Notes: generated from the sequence alone by a model not told the origin. 64,000 bases of DNA from Pseudarthrobacter chlorophenolicus A6 (GCF_000022025.1 NC_011886.1:3513209-3577208), one strand, 5' to 3'. Shown: positions 1-9,023, counted from the stretch's first letter. A program made the numbers and translations.

Positions 1-420
1 CGGCGCGCCGGTCAGCGCAGCAAAGCCCAGTGCATCCCGCAGCTCCAGGATGCCGGGCTGCCTGACCGCTGAGCTGCGCCAGGCCGTTTCCCAGTCGGCA
101 CCGATGGCCAGGGCCGAGACCACCGGCCGCAGTGATTCGCTGTATCTGGCCGAGGCGGACATGGAGACCAGTTCCAGTGCGCGGCCGATGCTGGAGCCGG
201 CGTCGAGCATGGCGGCCACGAGTTCGAGCATCATGGCGGTGTCTGAAAGGCCGGGTCCGGCCCGGTCGCGGAGCTCCGGGACTGTTGCCGTGCGAGCCGA
301 GCCATGCAATCGGAGGATGCGGAGCCGTGTGCGGGCCTTGCCGCGTCCGGCGCAGGCCAGGAACGCTGCGACGGCCAGGACGGCGAACAGCGCCACCGAC
401 GTGATCCCGGGGCCTGTCAC
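1..420 (-). CDS. tadC: TadC-like type II secretion F domain protein (partial, runs off the left edge)
   Basis: Open frame on the minus strand from a GTG at 420 to the window edge; 140 residues are visible and the C-terminal part lies outside. The N terminus is a hydrophobic segment (ITSVALFAVLAVAAFLAC) followed by a basic stretch and then a GspF-like helical domain with the motif LVAAMLDAGSSIGRALELVS. The GTG start overlaps the TGA of the upstream tadB-like gene (GTGA), so the two are translationally coupled. By position (Ssd/CpaE, TadA, TadB, TadC) this should be the second inner-membrane platform subunit of a Tad/Flp pilus assembly machine. The assignment of TadC versus TadB rests on gene order and family resemblance. 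Confidence 0.75.
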   Translation of the reverse strand, partial: MTGPGITSVALFAVLAVAAFLACAGRGKARTRLRILRLHGSARTATVPELRDRAGPGLSDTAMMLELVAAMLDAGSSIGRALELVSMSASARYSESLRPVVSALAIGADWETAWRSSAVRQPGILELRDALGFAALTGAP

Positions 421-1232
421 AGCTTCCCGGTTCCTGCGGCAGTTGCCACCAGGCGCGCAGACCAGAGCCGGCCCGCAACGGTCAGGGCCGCGCCACCCAG
501 CAGGGCAGCGAGGCCGAGGGGCGTACCCAACAGCATGGCCAGCGGGTCAACGCCCAGGGCCATGCCGAGCCCAAGTCCCATCAACGGCAGCCAGGTCAGC
601 AGCGTGACCGTGGCCTTGGGGCCGGCCAAGGCTGTCTGGCGCGCCGCATCTGCGTCGGACTCCACCTCAAGCTGGGCAGCAAAGCGGGTGAGCACATCAG
701 CGAGGGGGCATCCGCTGGCCTCGGCGATATCGAAGCAGGCTGCCAGCTCGGACCAGATCCGTGCTTCCCGGCCTCCGCCGGGAAGCACCTCCGGCAGCGC
801 CCGCCTGATGGCCGCCGACACCGGTGTGCCCCGTGCCGCGGCACCGCGTGCTGCCGCCAGGAGGGCCAGGGAACTCTCCGGCAGCCCTCCCGTGGCCGGG
901 CCGGCAGCGGCATCCCCCGTGGATGGTTGGGGGCTGTCCGTTCCATAAACGATCCAGAGCTCATCCCACAGCCTGGCGGGTGTGCGGCCGCCTTTGAGCA
1001 GCGCAGCCAACTGCTGCACCAGGACTGTCAGGGGTGCCCCCGCCGCTGCGTTCTGTCCCGATTTCCGCTGGCCACGGCGGGGGAATCGCCTGCGTGAGGA
1101 TCCGCCCACCAGATCGGAGGCCCGGGCGGGGTGCGGGCCCGCGGCGCGGCGCAGCCGTGCGGCAGCACCCCGGGGCGGTTTGAGCAGCAGCAGCGCCGCA
1201 AGGGACAGGGCAAGCGCCAGCAGGACAATCAC
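417..1232 (-). CDS. tadB: TadB-like membrane platform protein (type II secretion system F family)
   Basis: 271 residues from a GTG at 1232 that overlaps the TGA of tadA, so the longer upstream frame is not needed. It begins with a membrane segment (IVLLALALSLAALLLL) and has a cytosolic helical domain with the GspF pattern (LAACFDIAEASGCPLADVLTRFAAQLE near the middle). It ends with two hydrophobic segments (LLTWLPLMGLGLGMALG and LLGTPLGLAALLGGAALTVAG). In Tad systems TadB and TadC form the inner-membrane platform that TadA drives to assemble or retract Flp pili. Here it is between tadA and the tadC-like gene with 4-base overlaps on both sides, indicating one operon. A gap in the N-terminal half is rich in Ala and Arg and is poorly conserved. 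Confidence 0.8.
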   Translation of the reverse strand: MIVLLALALSLAALLLLKPPRGAAARLRRAAGPHPARASDLVGGSSRRRFPRRGQRKSGQNAAAGAPLTVLVQQLAALLKGGRTPARLWDELWIVYGTDSPQPSTGDAAAGPATGGLPESSLALLAAARGAAARGTPVSAAIRRALPEVLPGGGREARIWSELAACFDIAEASGCPLADVLTRFAAQLEVESDADAARQTALAGPKATVTLLTWLPLMGLGLGMALGVDPLAMLLGTPLGLAALLGGAALTVAGRLWSARLVATAAGTGKL

Positions 1233-2527
1233 CTGATGCCTTCCGGTTCCATGCCGAGCCGTGCGGCCAGCGCCGGCCAGGCGGGCCCGGCGACACCGGC
1301 CGCGGTTTCCAGGGCCGGCACCACCGTCAGCCCGTCCGGAGAATCGACGAAAGCACCGATGCACGTGACTTCGCGGCCCCGGGGTGTCCGTTCGACGTGG
1401 ATGGCCACGTCCAACGCGCTGGCTGCCTGCAGCCGCACACCGTCCGGACTCATCCCTGCCAGCGCACCCAGCGCCGTGAGCCTGGCCGGAACCGAGGCCG
1501 CCGTGTTGGCGTGGATGGTGCCGCCTCCGCCGCTGTGACCGGTGTTCATGGCGGTAAGAAGCTCCCGTACTTCGGCGCCGCGGCACTCACCCACCACCAG
1601 CCTGTCAGGGCGCATGCGCAGGGCCTGCCGCACCAGATCGCCCAGGTCCACCTCGCCGCCGCCTTCCAGGTTTCCGTGCCTGGATTCCAGGGAAACGATG
1701 TGCGGGTGGACGGGGTTCAGCTCCGAGGCGTCCTCGATGGGGACGAGCCGCTCCCCCGCCGCGCACAGCCCCAGCAGCGTTGACAGCAGGGTGGTCTTTC
1801 CGGAGCCGGTGGCGCCGCTGACCAGGAAGCTCAGCCTCTGCTCCACTACTTTTTCCAGTACGTCCCGGACAGGCCGGCTGAACATTCCTCCTGCCTCAAG
1901 TTCTTCCATCCCGAAAACGTGCTCGCGCCTGATGCGGATACTCAGGAGGGTCCCCGCCGTGGAGACGGGCGGCAGCACAGCGTGGACACGGTAGCCGCCC
2001 GGGAGGCGGACATCAACGCAGGGCGACCCGTCGTCCAGGCGCCGCCCGCCCGCCGCCACCAGCCTGCAGGCGAGCGCCCGCAACTGGGATTCGCCTTCGA
2101 AAGCCACGGCCACCCGTTCGATGCCGCGGCCCCGGTCAACCCATACAGAGTCCGGCGCGTTGGCGAAGATGTCCGTCACTGCGGGGTCCCGGGTGAGCTC
2201 CTGCAGGGGACCCAGTCCGTTGAGTTCTGCGCTGATCCGTTCCACTGCCGCCAACGCCCCCGCAGTTCCCAGCAACTTTCCGGTGGCCTGGACCGCGGCG
2301 GCCACCCGGGACGGAGTTACGGCCCCGGCCTCGGCCATCATCGATTCGCGCACCGATTCCAGGAGCCCCGCATCGACGGGGCGTCCCCGGGCAGGCGGGC
2401 CGCCCGGATGGGCTCCGCGCCGCTGCCCTTCCAGGATCCGGGCACTTCGCCGGGACCGTGGCATGAGCACGGAATTCTCTGGAGGTGCCGCAACAGCCCC
2501 GGATGCGTCCCCTTCGCCCGGCGTCAT
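1229..2527 (-). CDS. tadA: TadA/CpaF-family pilus assembly ATPase
   Basis: 432 residues starting at an ATG (2527) that overlaps the stop of the preceding Ssd-like gene (ATGA). Secretion NTPase of the VirB11/PulE class; it should hydrolyse ATP as a cytosolic hexamer to power Tad pilus assembly. The N-terminal domain (about residues 60-200) contains GLGPLQELTRDPAVTDIFANAP, typical of TadA. Walker A is SGATGSGKTTLL near residue 238. It is followed by the Asp box VPIEDASEL, the Walker B-like LRMRPDRLVVGE and the His box HSGGGGTIHANT. The C terminus VTCIGAF matches the family. The length is normal. It is the second gene of the minus-strand block and overlaps both neighbours by 4 bases. Confidence 0.93.
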   Translation of the reverse strand: MTPGEGDASGAVAAPPENSVLMPRSRRSARILEGQRRGAHPGGPPARGRPVDAGLLESVRESMMAEAGAVTPSRVAAAVQATGKLLGTAGALAAVERISAELNGLGPLQELTRDPAVTDIFANAPDSVWVDRGRGIERVAVAFEGESQLRALACRLVAAGGRRLDDGSPCVDVRLPGGYRVHAVLPPVSTAGTLLSIRIRREHVFGMEELEAGGMFSRPVRDVLEKVVEQRLSFLVSGATGSGKTTLLSTLLGLCAAGERLVPIEDASELNPVHPHIVSLESRHGNLEGGGEVDLGDLVRQALRMRPDRLVVGECRGAEVRELLTAMNTGHSGGGGTIHANTAASVPARLTALGALAGMSPDGVRLQAASALDVAIHVERTPRGREVTCIGAFVDSPDGLTVVPALETAAGVAGPAWPALAARLGMEPEGIR

Positions 2528-3723
2528 GCCGGTTCTCCCGTTTGCAGCTCCTCGCCGAGGCAATCGAGCACCGTCCCGGCGAAGCGCCGCACGCTGCGCC
2601 GCCTGCCAAGATCCAGGAGCTTGCCGGATTCCACGGCAGCAGCCATGCCGCGCAGTTCGGGGACCCGGCCCACGACGGAAAGCCCGATGGCCTCCGCGAG
2701 GAGCGGGCCGTCAATGGCAGCCCCCGGTTTGCCCCGCACCAGCACCGACGCCTCCACGGGCGGGAATTCCTGCAGCAGCCGCACCGCGGCAACGGCTGCC
2801 TTCAGCTGGGCCGGCACCACCACAAAGATCCGGTCGCAGTCCCAGGCGAATGTTTTCAGCGGCTCGGCACGGCGGCCAATATCCACCACCACCAGCTCGT
2901 AACCCCGCCGGGCGGCGTCGAGGACACCGGCGGCAGTGGGCGTTGCCACCTGATCGGGCTGTTCGCGGCTGGCCGGCCAGGACAGGAACGAGAACCCGCC
3001 GGACACCGGCAGGGAGTCGGCCAGCTGGAGGGGGTCGATGCTGCCCCGTGCGTCGGACAGGTCCGGCCACCGCAGCCCGGGATAGTCTTCGGCGGCGATG
3101 GCCAGTTCAAGCCCGCCGCCCCAGGGATCGCCATCCACCAGCAGCACCCGGGCACCCATGCCGGCCGCTGCCTGCGCAATCCAGATGGCCGCCGTAGTGG
3201 CGCCCGCACCGCCACAGCCACCGGTCACACCGAGAACCAGGCCACCGGGCCCCGGCGACCGTGACCGGCTCAAATGGTCCGCCAGCCAGGCAGCAGCATC
3301 CGGCAGCACTGCGACGCGTTCGGCGCCAAGTGCGGCGGCCAGATGCCACAGGCTGTCCCCCTCGCCGTCCAGCCCGACGAGGACGGCAGGTGCCCGCCGC
3401 CGCGGCGGCAGCTCCCGGATGTCACTGCCCACCAGCACCGCCGACGCCCCGTCCCAGTGACGGCCGCCCTCTGCGGCATCCACGGCCACGCGCAGGCGTC
3501 CGCCTGCGGCAGCAACAATCCGTTCCACCTCCGAGCGGAGGAAGGCCGATGCAGTCACCAGCAGCACTTCTCCGGAGGCATCAGGCAGCCACGCGTCAGT
3601 GGACCCGTCCACCGGCCGGGCGGGTCCACGCGACGCGCCGGGATGTGGGGAGCCCGGGGCATGGCCGGCGGACCCGGCAGGGCCGTGCCCCGACGGTGGA
3701 GGAAGTATCTGGTGCCTGCTCAT
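2524..3723 (-). CDS. ssd: Septum site-determining protein Ssd / CpaE-like ATPase
   Basis: 399 residues from ATG 3723, chosen because GGAG lies 9 bases upstream; an ATG at 3738 would add five residues and has no such site. MinD/ParA-superfamily protein with an N-terminal receiver-like domain (residues about 45-150) and a C-terminal P-loop domain. The P-loop is deviant: GVTGGCGGAGATTAA, where family members usually carry a lysine-rich KGGxGKT signature. The later VLLVDGDPWGGGLE and LVVVDIGR motifs are typical. Actinobacterial Ssd proteins (for example next to Rv3659c in Mycobacterium) precede a tadA-like gene exactly as here. CpaE homologues localise pilus machinery, and mycobacterial Ssd affects septation. 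It is first in the Tad operon. Confidence 0.85.
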   Translation of the reverse strand: MSRHQILPPPSGHGPAGSAGHAPGSPHPGASRGPARPVDGSTDAWLPDASGEVLLVTASAFLRSEVERIVAAAGGRLRVAVDAAEGGRHWDGASAVLVGSDIRELPPRRRAPAVLVGLDGEGDSLWHLAAALGAERVAVLPDAAAWLADHLSRSRSPGPGGLVLGVTGGCGGAGATTAAIWIAQAAAGMGARVLLVDGDPWGGGLELAIAAEDYPGLRWPDLSDARGSIDPLQLADSLPVSGGFSFLSWPASREQPDQVATPTAAGVLDAARRGYELVVVDIGRRAEPLKTFAWDCDRIFVVVPAQLKAAVAAVRLLQEFPPVEASVLVRGKPGAAIDGPLLAEAIGLSVVGRVPELRGMAAAVESGKLLDLGRRRSVRRFAGTVLDCLGEELQTGEPA

Positions 3724-3852
3724 GGAGCCACTCTCCATGCCGGCGCGGCGGCAGGTAAGGTCCGCCGGCAGCTATGTGGATAAGGCTGGTAAGGACAGGC
3801 CGGACAAATGCCGCCGTACGGAAGCGTCCCGCCGAGCGTGCACAATTGGAGC

Positions 3853-5580
3853 ATGCATGTCCTGCTCGCCGCCCACCCTTCCGGGGCCACGCTGCAGGAA
3901 CTCACCCCGGCGGGCGAACCCGCGCCTTCCAATCCCGGAGTAAGCGTCGTCAGCACCGGCGACCTTCCCGCCGTCGTCCGCCAGCTGGAAAGCGGCCCCA
4001 CGCCGCCCCGCTGGATCTGGCACCGGACCCAGGACTGGTACCCGGCGCTGCTCCGGGCCGGCGTGGAGCTCGAGCGCTGCTACGACCTCACGCTCTGCGG
4101 CAACATCCTGGCGTTTTCGCAGTTCACCGCCCATACGGAGTACGCCCGCACGTCGGACAGAACCCCGGTGGACGATCCGGTCCTGCCGCCGAAATCGCTG
4201 CTTCCCCCTGCTCCCCCTGCGGACCAGGGCGCCCTGTTCGAGGACCCGGGCACCGTGCCGCCCCTGCGCCATACCCCGGAGGAGCTGCGGACCGAGTACG
4301 CGGCGCAGCAGAGGGCCCTGGCCGGGGCGGGGACAGATGGCAGCATGCGCGGCCGCCTGCAGCTGCTGCTGGCAGCTGAATCAGCGGGCGCGATGATCGC
4401 CGCCGAGATGCAGTACGCCGGTGTGCCGTGGCGGGAGGACCTGCACGAGGACATCCTGGCCGGTTACCTTGGCCCGCGTCCGCCCGTAGGGCAGCGGCCG
4501 GCGCGGCTGGAAGCGCTGGCCGCCGAACTGCGTCGGCTGCTCGGCTCCCCCGCGCTGAACCCGGACTCTCCGCAGGAACTCATCCGGGCCCTGCACCGCA
4601 ACGGCATCGAGGTAAAGAGCACCAGCAAATGGGAGCTGAAGGACTTGCCCCACCCGGTCATCGGCCCGCTGCTGGAGTACAAGAAACTGTCGCGGCTGCA
4701 TACGGCCAACGGCTGGTCCTGGCTCGACGCCTGGGTGGCGGGCGGGAGGTTCCGGCCCGAATACGTGGTGGGCGGCGTGGTGTCCGGCCGCTGGGCGTCG
4801 CGGGGCGGCGGTGCCCTCCAGATCCCCCGGCAGGTCCGTGGTGCGGTGCACGCTGACCCTGGCTACAAGCTGATCGTCGCCGACGCGTCCCAGCTGGAGC
4901 CGCGGGTTTTGGTGGCGCTGGCCCGGGACTCGGTGATGGCTGAAGCCGCGCGGGACCAGGACCTTTATGCGGGCATCGCCGCCAAGGGGTTCGGCGGAGA
5001 CCGCGCAAAAGCCAAGGTGGCCCTGCTCGGGGCGATGTACGGTGCCACCTCCGGCGAATCCGGCCGCCTCATGCCGCAGCTGGCGCGGACGTATCCGCGG
5101 GCCGTGGACTTCGTGGAACAGGCCGCCCGGGCAGGCGAGGCCGGAGGCACGGTAACCACCCGGCTGGGGCGCAGCAGCCCGCCGCCGTCGGAGCGCTGGT
5201 ACCAAAGCCAGCGTTCGGCAACCGCCGAGGAACAGCGCCGTGCCGAGTCGATCGCCAGGTCCCGGGGACGGTTTACCCGCAACTTCGTGGTCCAGGGCTC
5301 GGCCGCGGACTGGGCGGCATGCTGGCTGGCGGAATTACGACGGCGGCTGCGCAGCCTCCGTGCGCACGGCACCGGTGCAGGGCCCGGCGGTGCCGGTCCG
5401 GAGTTGGTGTTCTTCCTGCACGACGAAGTCATGGTGCATGCCCCGGCGGGTGCCGTGGACGAGTGCATCAGGGCGATCGAGGATGCCGCCGGCGCCGCGA
5501 AGGAACTCCTGTTCGGTCCCATCCCGGTGGAGTTTCCCGTAAGCGTGGCCGTGGTGGACTCCTACGATCTGGCCAAGTAA
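3853..5580 (+). CDS. Family A DNA polymerase (annotated in relatives as bifunctional 3'-5' exonuclease/DNA polymerase)
   Basis: 575 residues from ATG 3853 (MHVLLAAHPSG); an in-frame ATG at 3808 is less likely. The C-terminal two thirds is a PolI-type polymerase: motif A is VADASQLEPRVLVALA with catalytic Asp near 344, motif B is KVALLGAMYGATSG and motif C is FFLHDEVMVHAP with HDE at about 523-525. The protein lacks the 5'-nuclease domain of canonical PolI (about 900 residues). The N-terminal 200 residues occupy the 3'-5' exonuclease position, but I cannot see the DxE motif, so proofreading activity is doubtful. It stands alone, with opposite-strand Tad genes upstream. Role in DNA repair or translesion synthesis is inference. 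Confidence 0.88.
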   Translation: MHVLLAAHPSGATLQELTPAGEPAPSNPGVSVVSTGDLPAVVRQLESGPTPPRWIWHRTQDWYPALLRAGVELERCYDLTLCGNILAFSQFTAHTEYARTSDRTPVDDPVLPPKSLLPPAPPADQGALFEDPGTVPPLRHTPEELRTEYAAQQRALAGAGTDGSMRGRLQLLLAAESAGAMIAAEMQYAGVPWREDLHEDILAGYLGPRPPVGQRPARLEALAAELRRLLGSPALNPDSPQELIRALHRNGIEVKSTSKWELKDLPHPVIGPLLEYKKLSRLHTANGWSWLDAWVAGGRFRPEYVVGGVVSGRWASRGGGALQIPRQVRGAVHADPGYKLIVADASQLEPRVLVALARDSVMAEAARDQDLYAGIAAKGFGGDRAKAKVALLGAMYGATSGESGRLMPQLARTYPRAVDFVEQAARAGEAGGTVTTRLGRSSPPPSERWYQSQRSATAEEQRRAESIARSRGRFTRNFVVQGSAADWAACWLAELRRRLRSLRAHGTGAGPGGAGPELVFFLHDEVMVHAPAGAVDECIRAIEDAAGAAKELLFGPIPVEFPVSVAVVDSYDLAK

Positions 5581-5749
5581 GCCACCAAGCGCGGACCGGC
5601 CAACCCCGTTTCCTACCCATATGACGGAGAAAGTAACCTACCGGGGAGTAGCTCGACGCGCCGCGTGACGCGGATTACAGTCGGTAGCGGCGACTGATGC
5701 AGACCGGTCGGACGGCTGATGCGACGACGCACACCAGGGGAGGTCCGGC

Positions 5750-5941
5750 ATGGCGGGCAGATTTGAGATTCACCGGGCAGGAGACGAGTCCTACCGGCTC
5801 CGGCTAACGGACGCAGAGGGCAACATCGTTGCCGTTTCACCAAGCTTCAAATCCTTGAGCAAGCTGCGGGACGGCGTTAATGCGATGCGGGAGGCCGCCG
5901 CGACCGGAATTGTGGTGGACCGGCGGCAGCAGCAGGCCTGA
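5750..5941 (+). CDS. DUF1508 (YegP-like) small protein
   Basis: 63 residues preceded by a strong ribosome site (GGGGAGGT, seven bases before the ATG). The sequence reads FEIHRAGDESYRLRLTDAEGNIVAVS followed by FKSLSKLRDGVNAMREAA, the one-repeat form of the DUF1508/YegP fold, in which each repeat is a short beta hairpin plus a helix. E. coli YegP has two such repeats; a single-repeat version is common in actinobacteria. Function is unknown. Intergenic DNA separates it from the polymerase gene (170 bases) and from the convergent NUDIX gene (75 bases), so it is probably monocistronic. Confidence 0.85.
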   Translation: MAGRFEIHRAGDESYRLRLTDAEGNIVAVSPSFKSLSKLRDGVNAMREAAATGIVVDRRQQQA

Positions 5942-6016
5942 CCCATCCACAGGGCCTGGAGAAGGCCCCAACAGCCGGGTGGCCGCGCTCAATGGCGCGC
6001 GCGGCCACCCTAATAC

Positions 6017-6694
6017 CTATACACCAACGGGGTGCAGCCGGGTGCTGTCCCAGGGCACCGACCAGCCCAGCTGGTCGAAGAGGCCGCTGAGCACAATGCC
6101 CGTGAAACCCCACACCACCACGCCGTTCACCGTGAAGGCCGGGCTGTCGAACGAACGCCCGGCCCGGTGGACGGTGGCCATCACCCGGTTCTCCGGGTCC
6201 AGCAGGTCACGGACGGGGATCCGGAAGACCTGGGCCGACTCCGCATAGTCCACCACATGCACCGGCGACGGCGACGCCCACCAGCCCAGCACAGGGGTCA
6301 CCAGGAAGTTGCTGTGGGCGAGGCCGAGCTGCTGCAGCGTGCCCAGGACTTCGACGCCGCCCGAGTCCAGGCCGGTCTCCTCCTCGGCTTCCCGGAGCGC
6401 CGCGTCCACGGCGGATTCACCCGCATCCAGGCTGCCGCCTGGGAAGGCGACCTGGCCGGGATGCGAACCGAGCGTGTGGGCCCGTTCCAACAGCAGCACG
6501 TCGAGGTCGGCCGGGGCCAGCGGCTTGCCGGAAACCGCGGGGACGTCATCCAGTGCGCCGAAGAGCATCAGCACGGCGGCACGGCGGGCCAGCTTCTCGT
6601 CGACGGTCAGGGCCGCCCACCGAGGGTCCGGTGTGGTGTTGGACCCGGACGCCGCACGCCGAGCCAGCCCCAGCAGGTCCTCCCTGGCGCTCAC
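6017..6694 (-). CDS. NUDIX hydrolase, probable CoA pyrophosphatase (NudL type)
   Basis: 225 residues from GTG 6694. It carries the CoA-pyrophosphatase signature in front of the Nudix box (LLLERAHTLGSHPGQVAFPGG) and the box itself (GGSLDAGESAVDAALREAEEETGL, the GX5EX7REUXEEXGU pattern). Members hydrolyse CoA and its derivatives to 4'-phosphopantetheine and 3',5'-ADP. The gene follows nth on the minus strand with a 36-base gap that holds a 15-base tandem duplication. The upstream copy of that duplication contains another GTG, but reading from it meets a stop after seven codons, which fixes the start at 6694. Confidence 0.88.
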   Translation of the reverse strand: MSAREDLLGLARRAASGSNTTPDPRWAALTVDEKLARRAAVLMLFGALDDVPAVSGKPLAPADLDVLLLERAHTLGSHPGQVAFPGGSLDAGESAVDAALREAEEETGLDSGGVEVLGTLQQLGLAHSNFLVTPVLGWWASPSPVHVVDYAESAQVFRIPVRDLLDPENRVMATVHRAGRSFDSPAFTVNGVVVWGFTGIVLSGLFDQLGWSVPWDSTRLHPVGV

Positions 6695-6720
6695 GAATTT
6701 CCCCCGGCGCTCACGAATTT
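6686..6720. repeat. 15-bp tandem duplication at the NUDIX start
   Basis: GGCGCTCACGAATTT occurs at 6686-6700 and again at 6706-6720, separated by five bases. On the minus strand each copy contains a GTGAGCGCC start-like sequence; only the downstream copy opens the NUDIX frame. It looks like a recent slippage duplication that created a decoy GTG immediately upstream of the true start. Confidence 0.8.
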
Positions 6721-6730
6721 TCTCCAGGAA

Positions 6731-7525
6731 TCACAGGGGCCGCCGCTGCGACGCCATCCGGATCTCGGCCGCCCGGTGCGTGTCAGCCTGCAGCTGCTCC
6801 AGCAACGCCTCGTTGCCGGGTGCGAGCTCATATTTGAGGAGCTTCGCCGCCTTCACCGGATCCACCTCACCGAGCCCGTAGCTGGGGCACCAGTTGGCCA
6901 CCGGGCAGGCGCCGCAGGCCGGCTTCCGCGAGTGGCAGACCCGCCTGCCGTGGAACACCACCCGGTGCGAGAGCATGGTCCAGTCGCGCGGTTCAAACAG
7001 TTCTGCCACGTCCGCTTCGACCTGCACAGGATCGTCCGACTGCGTCCAGTTGAACCGCCGCGCCAGCCGCCCGAAGTGCGTGTCCACCGTGATGCCGGGG
7101 ATGCCGAAGGCGTTGCCCAGGACCACGTTGGCAGTTTTGCGCCCCACGCCGGGCAGCGTGACCAGGTCCTCGATCCGGCCGGGGACCACGCCGTCGTACT
7201 CGTCCACCAGGCGGGTGGCAAGGGCCAGCAGGTTCCGGGACTTGGCCCTGAAGAACCCTGTGGGCTTGAGGATTTCCTCGAGCACGGCCGGGTCCGCTTC
7301 GGCCATGGCGCGGGCGTCCGGGTAGCGTCCGAAGAGCACCGGCGTGACCAGGTTGACGGTGACGTCGGTGGTCTGGGCCGAGAGGACCGTGGCCACCAGC
7401 AGTTCAAACGGGTTGGTGAAGTCCAGTTCCGCGTGGGCGTAGGGGTACTTTTCGGCCAGCGCACGGTTGATCCGCCGGGCACGCCGCTTCAGGGCCAGAG
7501 CCGATTCGGAGGAAATCACCGGCAT
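6731..7525 (-). CDS. nth: Endonuclease III (DNA glycosylase/AP lyase)
   Basis: 264 residues from ATG 7525; an alternative ATG at 7606, four bases past the stop of the upstream gene, would add 27 low-complexity residues. Base-excision repair enzyme that removes oxidised pyrimidines and cleaves AP sites. The helix-hairpin-helix [12 protein letters not shown] carries the catalytic Lys (about 130), and [12 protein letters not shown] carries the catalytic Asp (about 148). The [4Fe-4S] ligands follow the C-x6-C-x2-C-x5-C spacing at about residues 197, 204, 207 and 213. The length is slightly above E. coli Nth because of N- and C-terminal extensions. It lies between a membrane protein gene and the NUDIX gene on the same strand. 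Confidence 0.93.
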   Translation of the reverse strand: MPVISSESALALKRRARRINRALAEKYPYAHAELDFTNPFELLVATVLSAQTTDVTVNLVTPVLFGRYPDARAMAEADPAVLEEILKPTGFFRAKSRNLLALATRLVDEYDGVVPGRIEDLVTLPGVGRKTANVVLGNAFGIPGITVDTHFGRLARRFNWTQSDDPVQVEADVAELFEPRDWTMLSHRVVFHGRRVCHSRKPACGACPVANWCPSYGLGEVDPVKAAKLLKYELAPGNEALLEQLQADTHRAAEIRMASQRRPL

Positions 7526-7610
7526 GCCTGCAGCCTGCCCGCCGGGCACGGCTTGCCCGGCAGGCCCGGCTTCCCCGCCCTTTCCGGCGGCCCTCGGCGC
7601 GGCCATGGGG

Positions 7611-9023
7611 CTAGCCGCGCTCGATGTTGCTGAGGTCGCGGAGGACTCCCAGGCGTCCGTCGGTGTGCTGCACCAGGAATTCGTGGCCGCGGTCTTCCAG
7701 GGCCAGGACCCAGCCGCCGGGCTCGATGACGAAGGCCGGGGAACCGCTGTGCGGATCGAACGCGGTGCGGTGCTGGGCCACGGCAAACCAGAAGGCCTCA
7801 TGGACGGGATGCTCGTCCTCGTCGTGGCTGGACGGATCGACGGTAGCGCCGATCGGCTCTTCAACCCGTACCTGCTGGTGTACAGCAGTGGCGGCCGGCG
7901 GCTCCCACGTGCGCTGTGGAGCGGACGCAGCCGGGGAACTGCCGGCGTCGTGCGTTGCCGCCTGCTGGCCCGCGGCGGGTACGTTGGCGCGCTGCGTTTC
8001 CTCTGCGGCCGGTGCCGCAGCAGGGCGGACGACGTCGGCGGCCTGGGTTGGCGGGCCGGCGTCCACCTCGGGGGTGTGGTCGGCTGCCTCGGGCGCAGTG
8101 GATACGGCAGCACCGGCAGGTGCCCCTGCTGCTGCCGGACCCGCGGTGGGAACGGCAGCGGTGGCGGGTGCCACGGCGTCCGACGGGCGTGCCGCCGGTG
8201 CGGCGGCCGCGGCCGGCGTGTGGTGCGACGGCTCAGGCACGTGGTGCGACGGCTCAGGCGTGTGGTGCTGGGACCCGGGCGTTACCGCGGACGATCCGGC
8301 ACCGGCGCCGCCGAACAGCTTGCCGCCCAGCCGGGACTTCGGGGCTTCATGCTTGTGGTGGGAGTCCGCCTCCGGGTGGGATCCCGCCTTGGCCGCCGCT
8401 TCAGGCTTGGGCTGCTTCGGAGCACGGGGAGCCGGTGCAGGTACGGCAGACTCGCGGGCGGCCACGTGGGCCGGCGCTTCGGCGCGGCCCAGGAAATCGC
8501 TGGAGAGATAGGGCACGAACCGGCCCAGCACGGTGGCAACAAACAGGATGATGGAACCGATCAGGCCCACCAGCAGGCTGGGAACGTAGGCCCCGGCCAC
8601 GGAGATGAAGAAGAACGCCACAGCGAAGCACGCGGACACCGAAGCGAACTGGTCAATGGAGAGGGAACCGACGCGGATCTTCGTGGCGGGCGCCAACCGG
8701 CGCGCGGCGAACAATGCGCTGGTAACCAGCGGCAACAGGATTCCGAGGCCCAGGAAGAAGAGGTTGTTCAGGTTCCACAGGTTGTAGCGTGCGCCGAAGA
8801 TGGGCAGCAGCGAAGCAACGAACAGGACGAGGGTGGCTACGAAGACCGTCAAGTCCCGCACCGTGAAGGGGCCAAGCACTGCCTGATTGGAATCCTTGGC
8901 GAGGCGGAACGGCGTCCCGGCGCCTTTGGGCGCGGCCTGCTGGCCTGCCGCGGCGGCGCCGGCCTGGCCGGCGCCCGTTTCCGTGGCGGGGCCGGTTTTC
9001 TGGCCGTAGCTGGGCTGGTTCAT
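7611..9023 (-). CDS. Hypothetical membrane protein with His/Pro/Ala-rich linker
   Basis: 470 residues from ATG 9023, which has a clear AAGGAG seven bases upstream. I do not recognise a named family. Four hydrophobic segments lie at about residues 50-175 (for example [20 protein letters not shown] and [18 protein letters not shown]). A long Ala/Pro/His-rich low-complexity region of about 180 residues follows, with tandem PSHH(T/V)PE units. It ends in a compact C-terminal domain (about residues 400-470: [16 protein letters not shown], then [32 protein letters not shown]) that looks like a folded cytosolic module. It is upstream of nth on the same strand and divergent from acs. Predicted inner-membrane protein; function unknown. 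Confidence 0.75.
   Translation of the reverse strand: MNQPSYGQKTGPATETGAGQAGAAAAGQQAAPKGAGTPFRLAKDSNQAVLGPFTVRDLTVFVATLVLFVASLLPIFGARYNLWNLNNLFFLGLGILLPLVTSALFAARRLAPATKIRVGSLSIDQFASVSACFAVAFFFISVAGAYVPSLLVGLIGSIILFVATVLGRFVPYLSSDFLGRAEAPAHVAARESAVPAPAPRAPKQPKPEAAAKAGSHPEADSHHKHEAPKSRLGGKLFGGAGAGSSAVTPGSQHHTPEPSHHVPEPSHHTPAAAAAPAARPSDAVAPATAAVPTAGPAAAGAPAGAAVSTAPEAADHTPEVDAGPPTQAADVVRPAAAPAAEETQRANVPAAGQQAATHDAGSSPAASAPQRTWEPPAATAVHQQVRVEEPIGATVDPSSHDEDEHPVHEAFWFAVAQHRTAFDPHSGSPAFVIEPGGWVLALEDRGHEFLVQHTDGRLGVLRDLSNIERG
8215..8277 (-). repeat. 21-bp tandem repeat encoding PSHH(T/V)PE units
   Basis: Two near-identical 21-base units (8215-8235 and 8236-8256, differing at two positions) and a partial third (8257-8277) lie inside the membrane protein gene. 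They encode consecutive EPSHHTP / EPSHHVP blocks. The His pairs could bind metal, but the region may simply be a flexible linker. Confidence 0.7.

Noticed and set aside
417..1586. 389-residue frame as a longer TadB
   Set aside because: The first 118 residues overlap tadA in another frame; the GTG at 1232 overlaps the tadA stop and starts at the first membrane helix.
6731..8113. 460-residue open frame as a longer endonuclease III
   Set aside because: The extra N terminus is low-complexity shadow of the His/Pro-rich membrane protein; family homology begins just after 7525.
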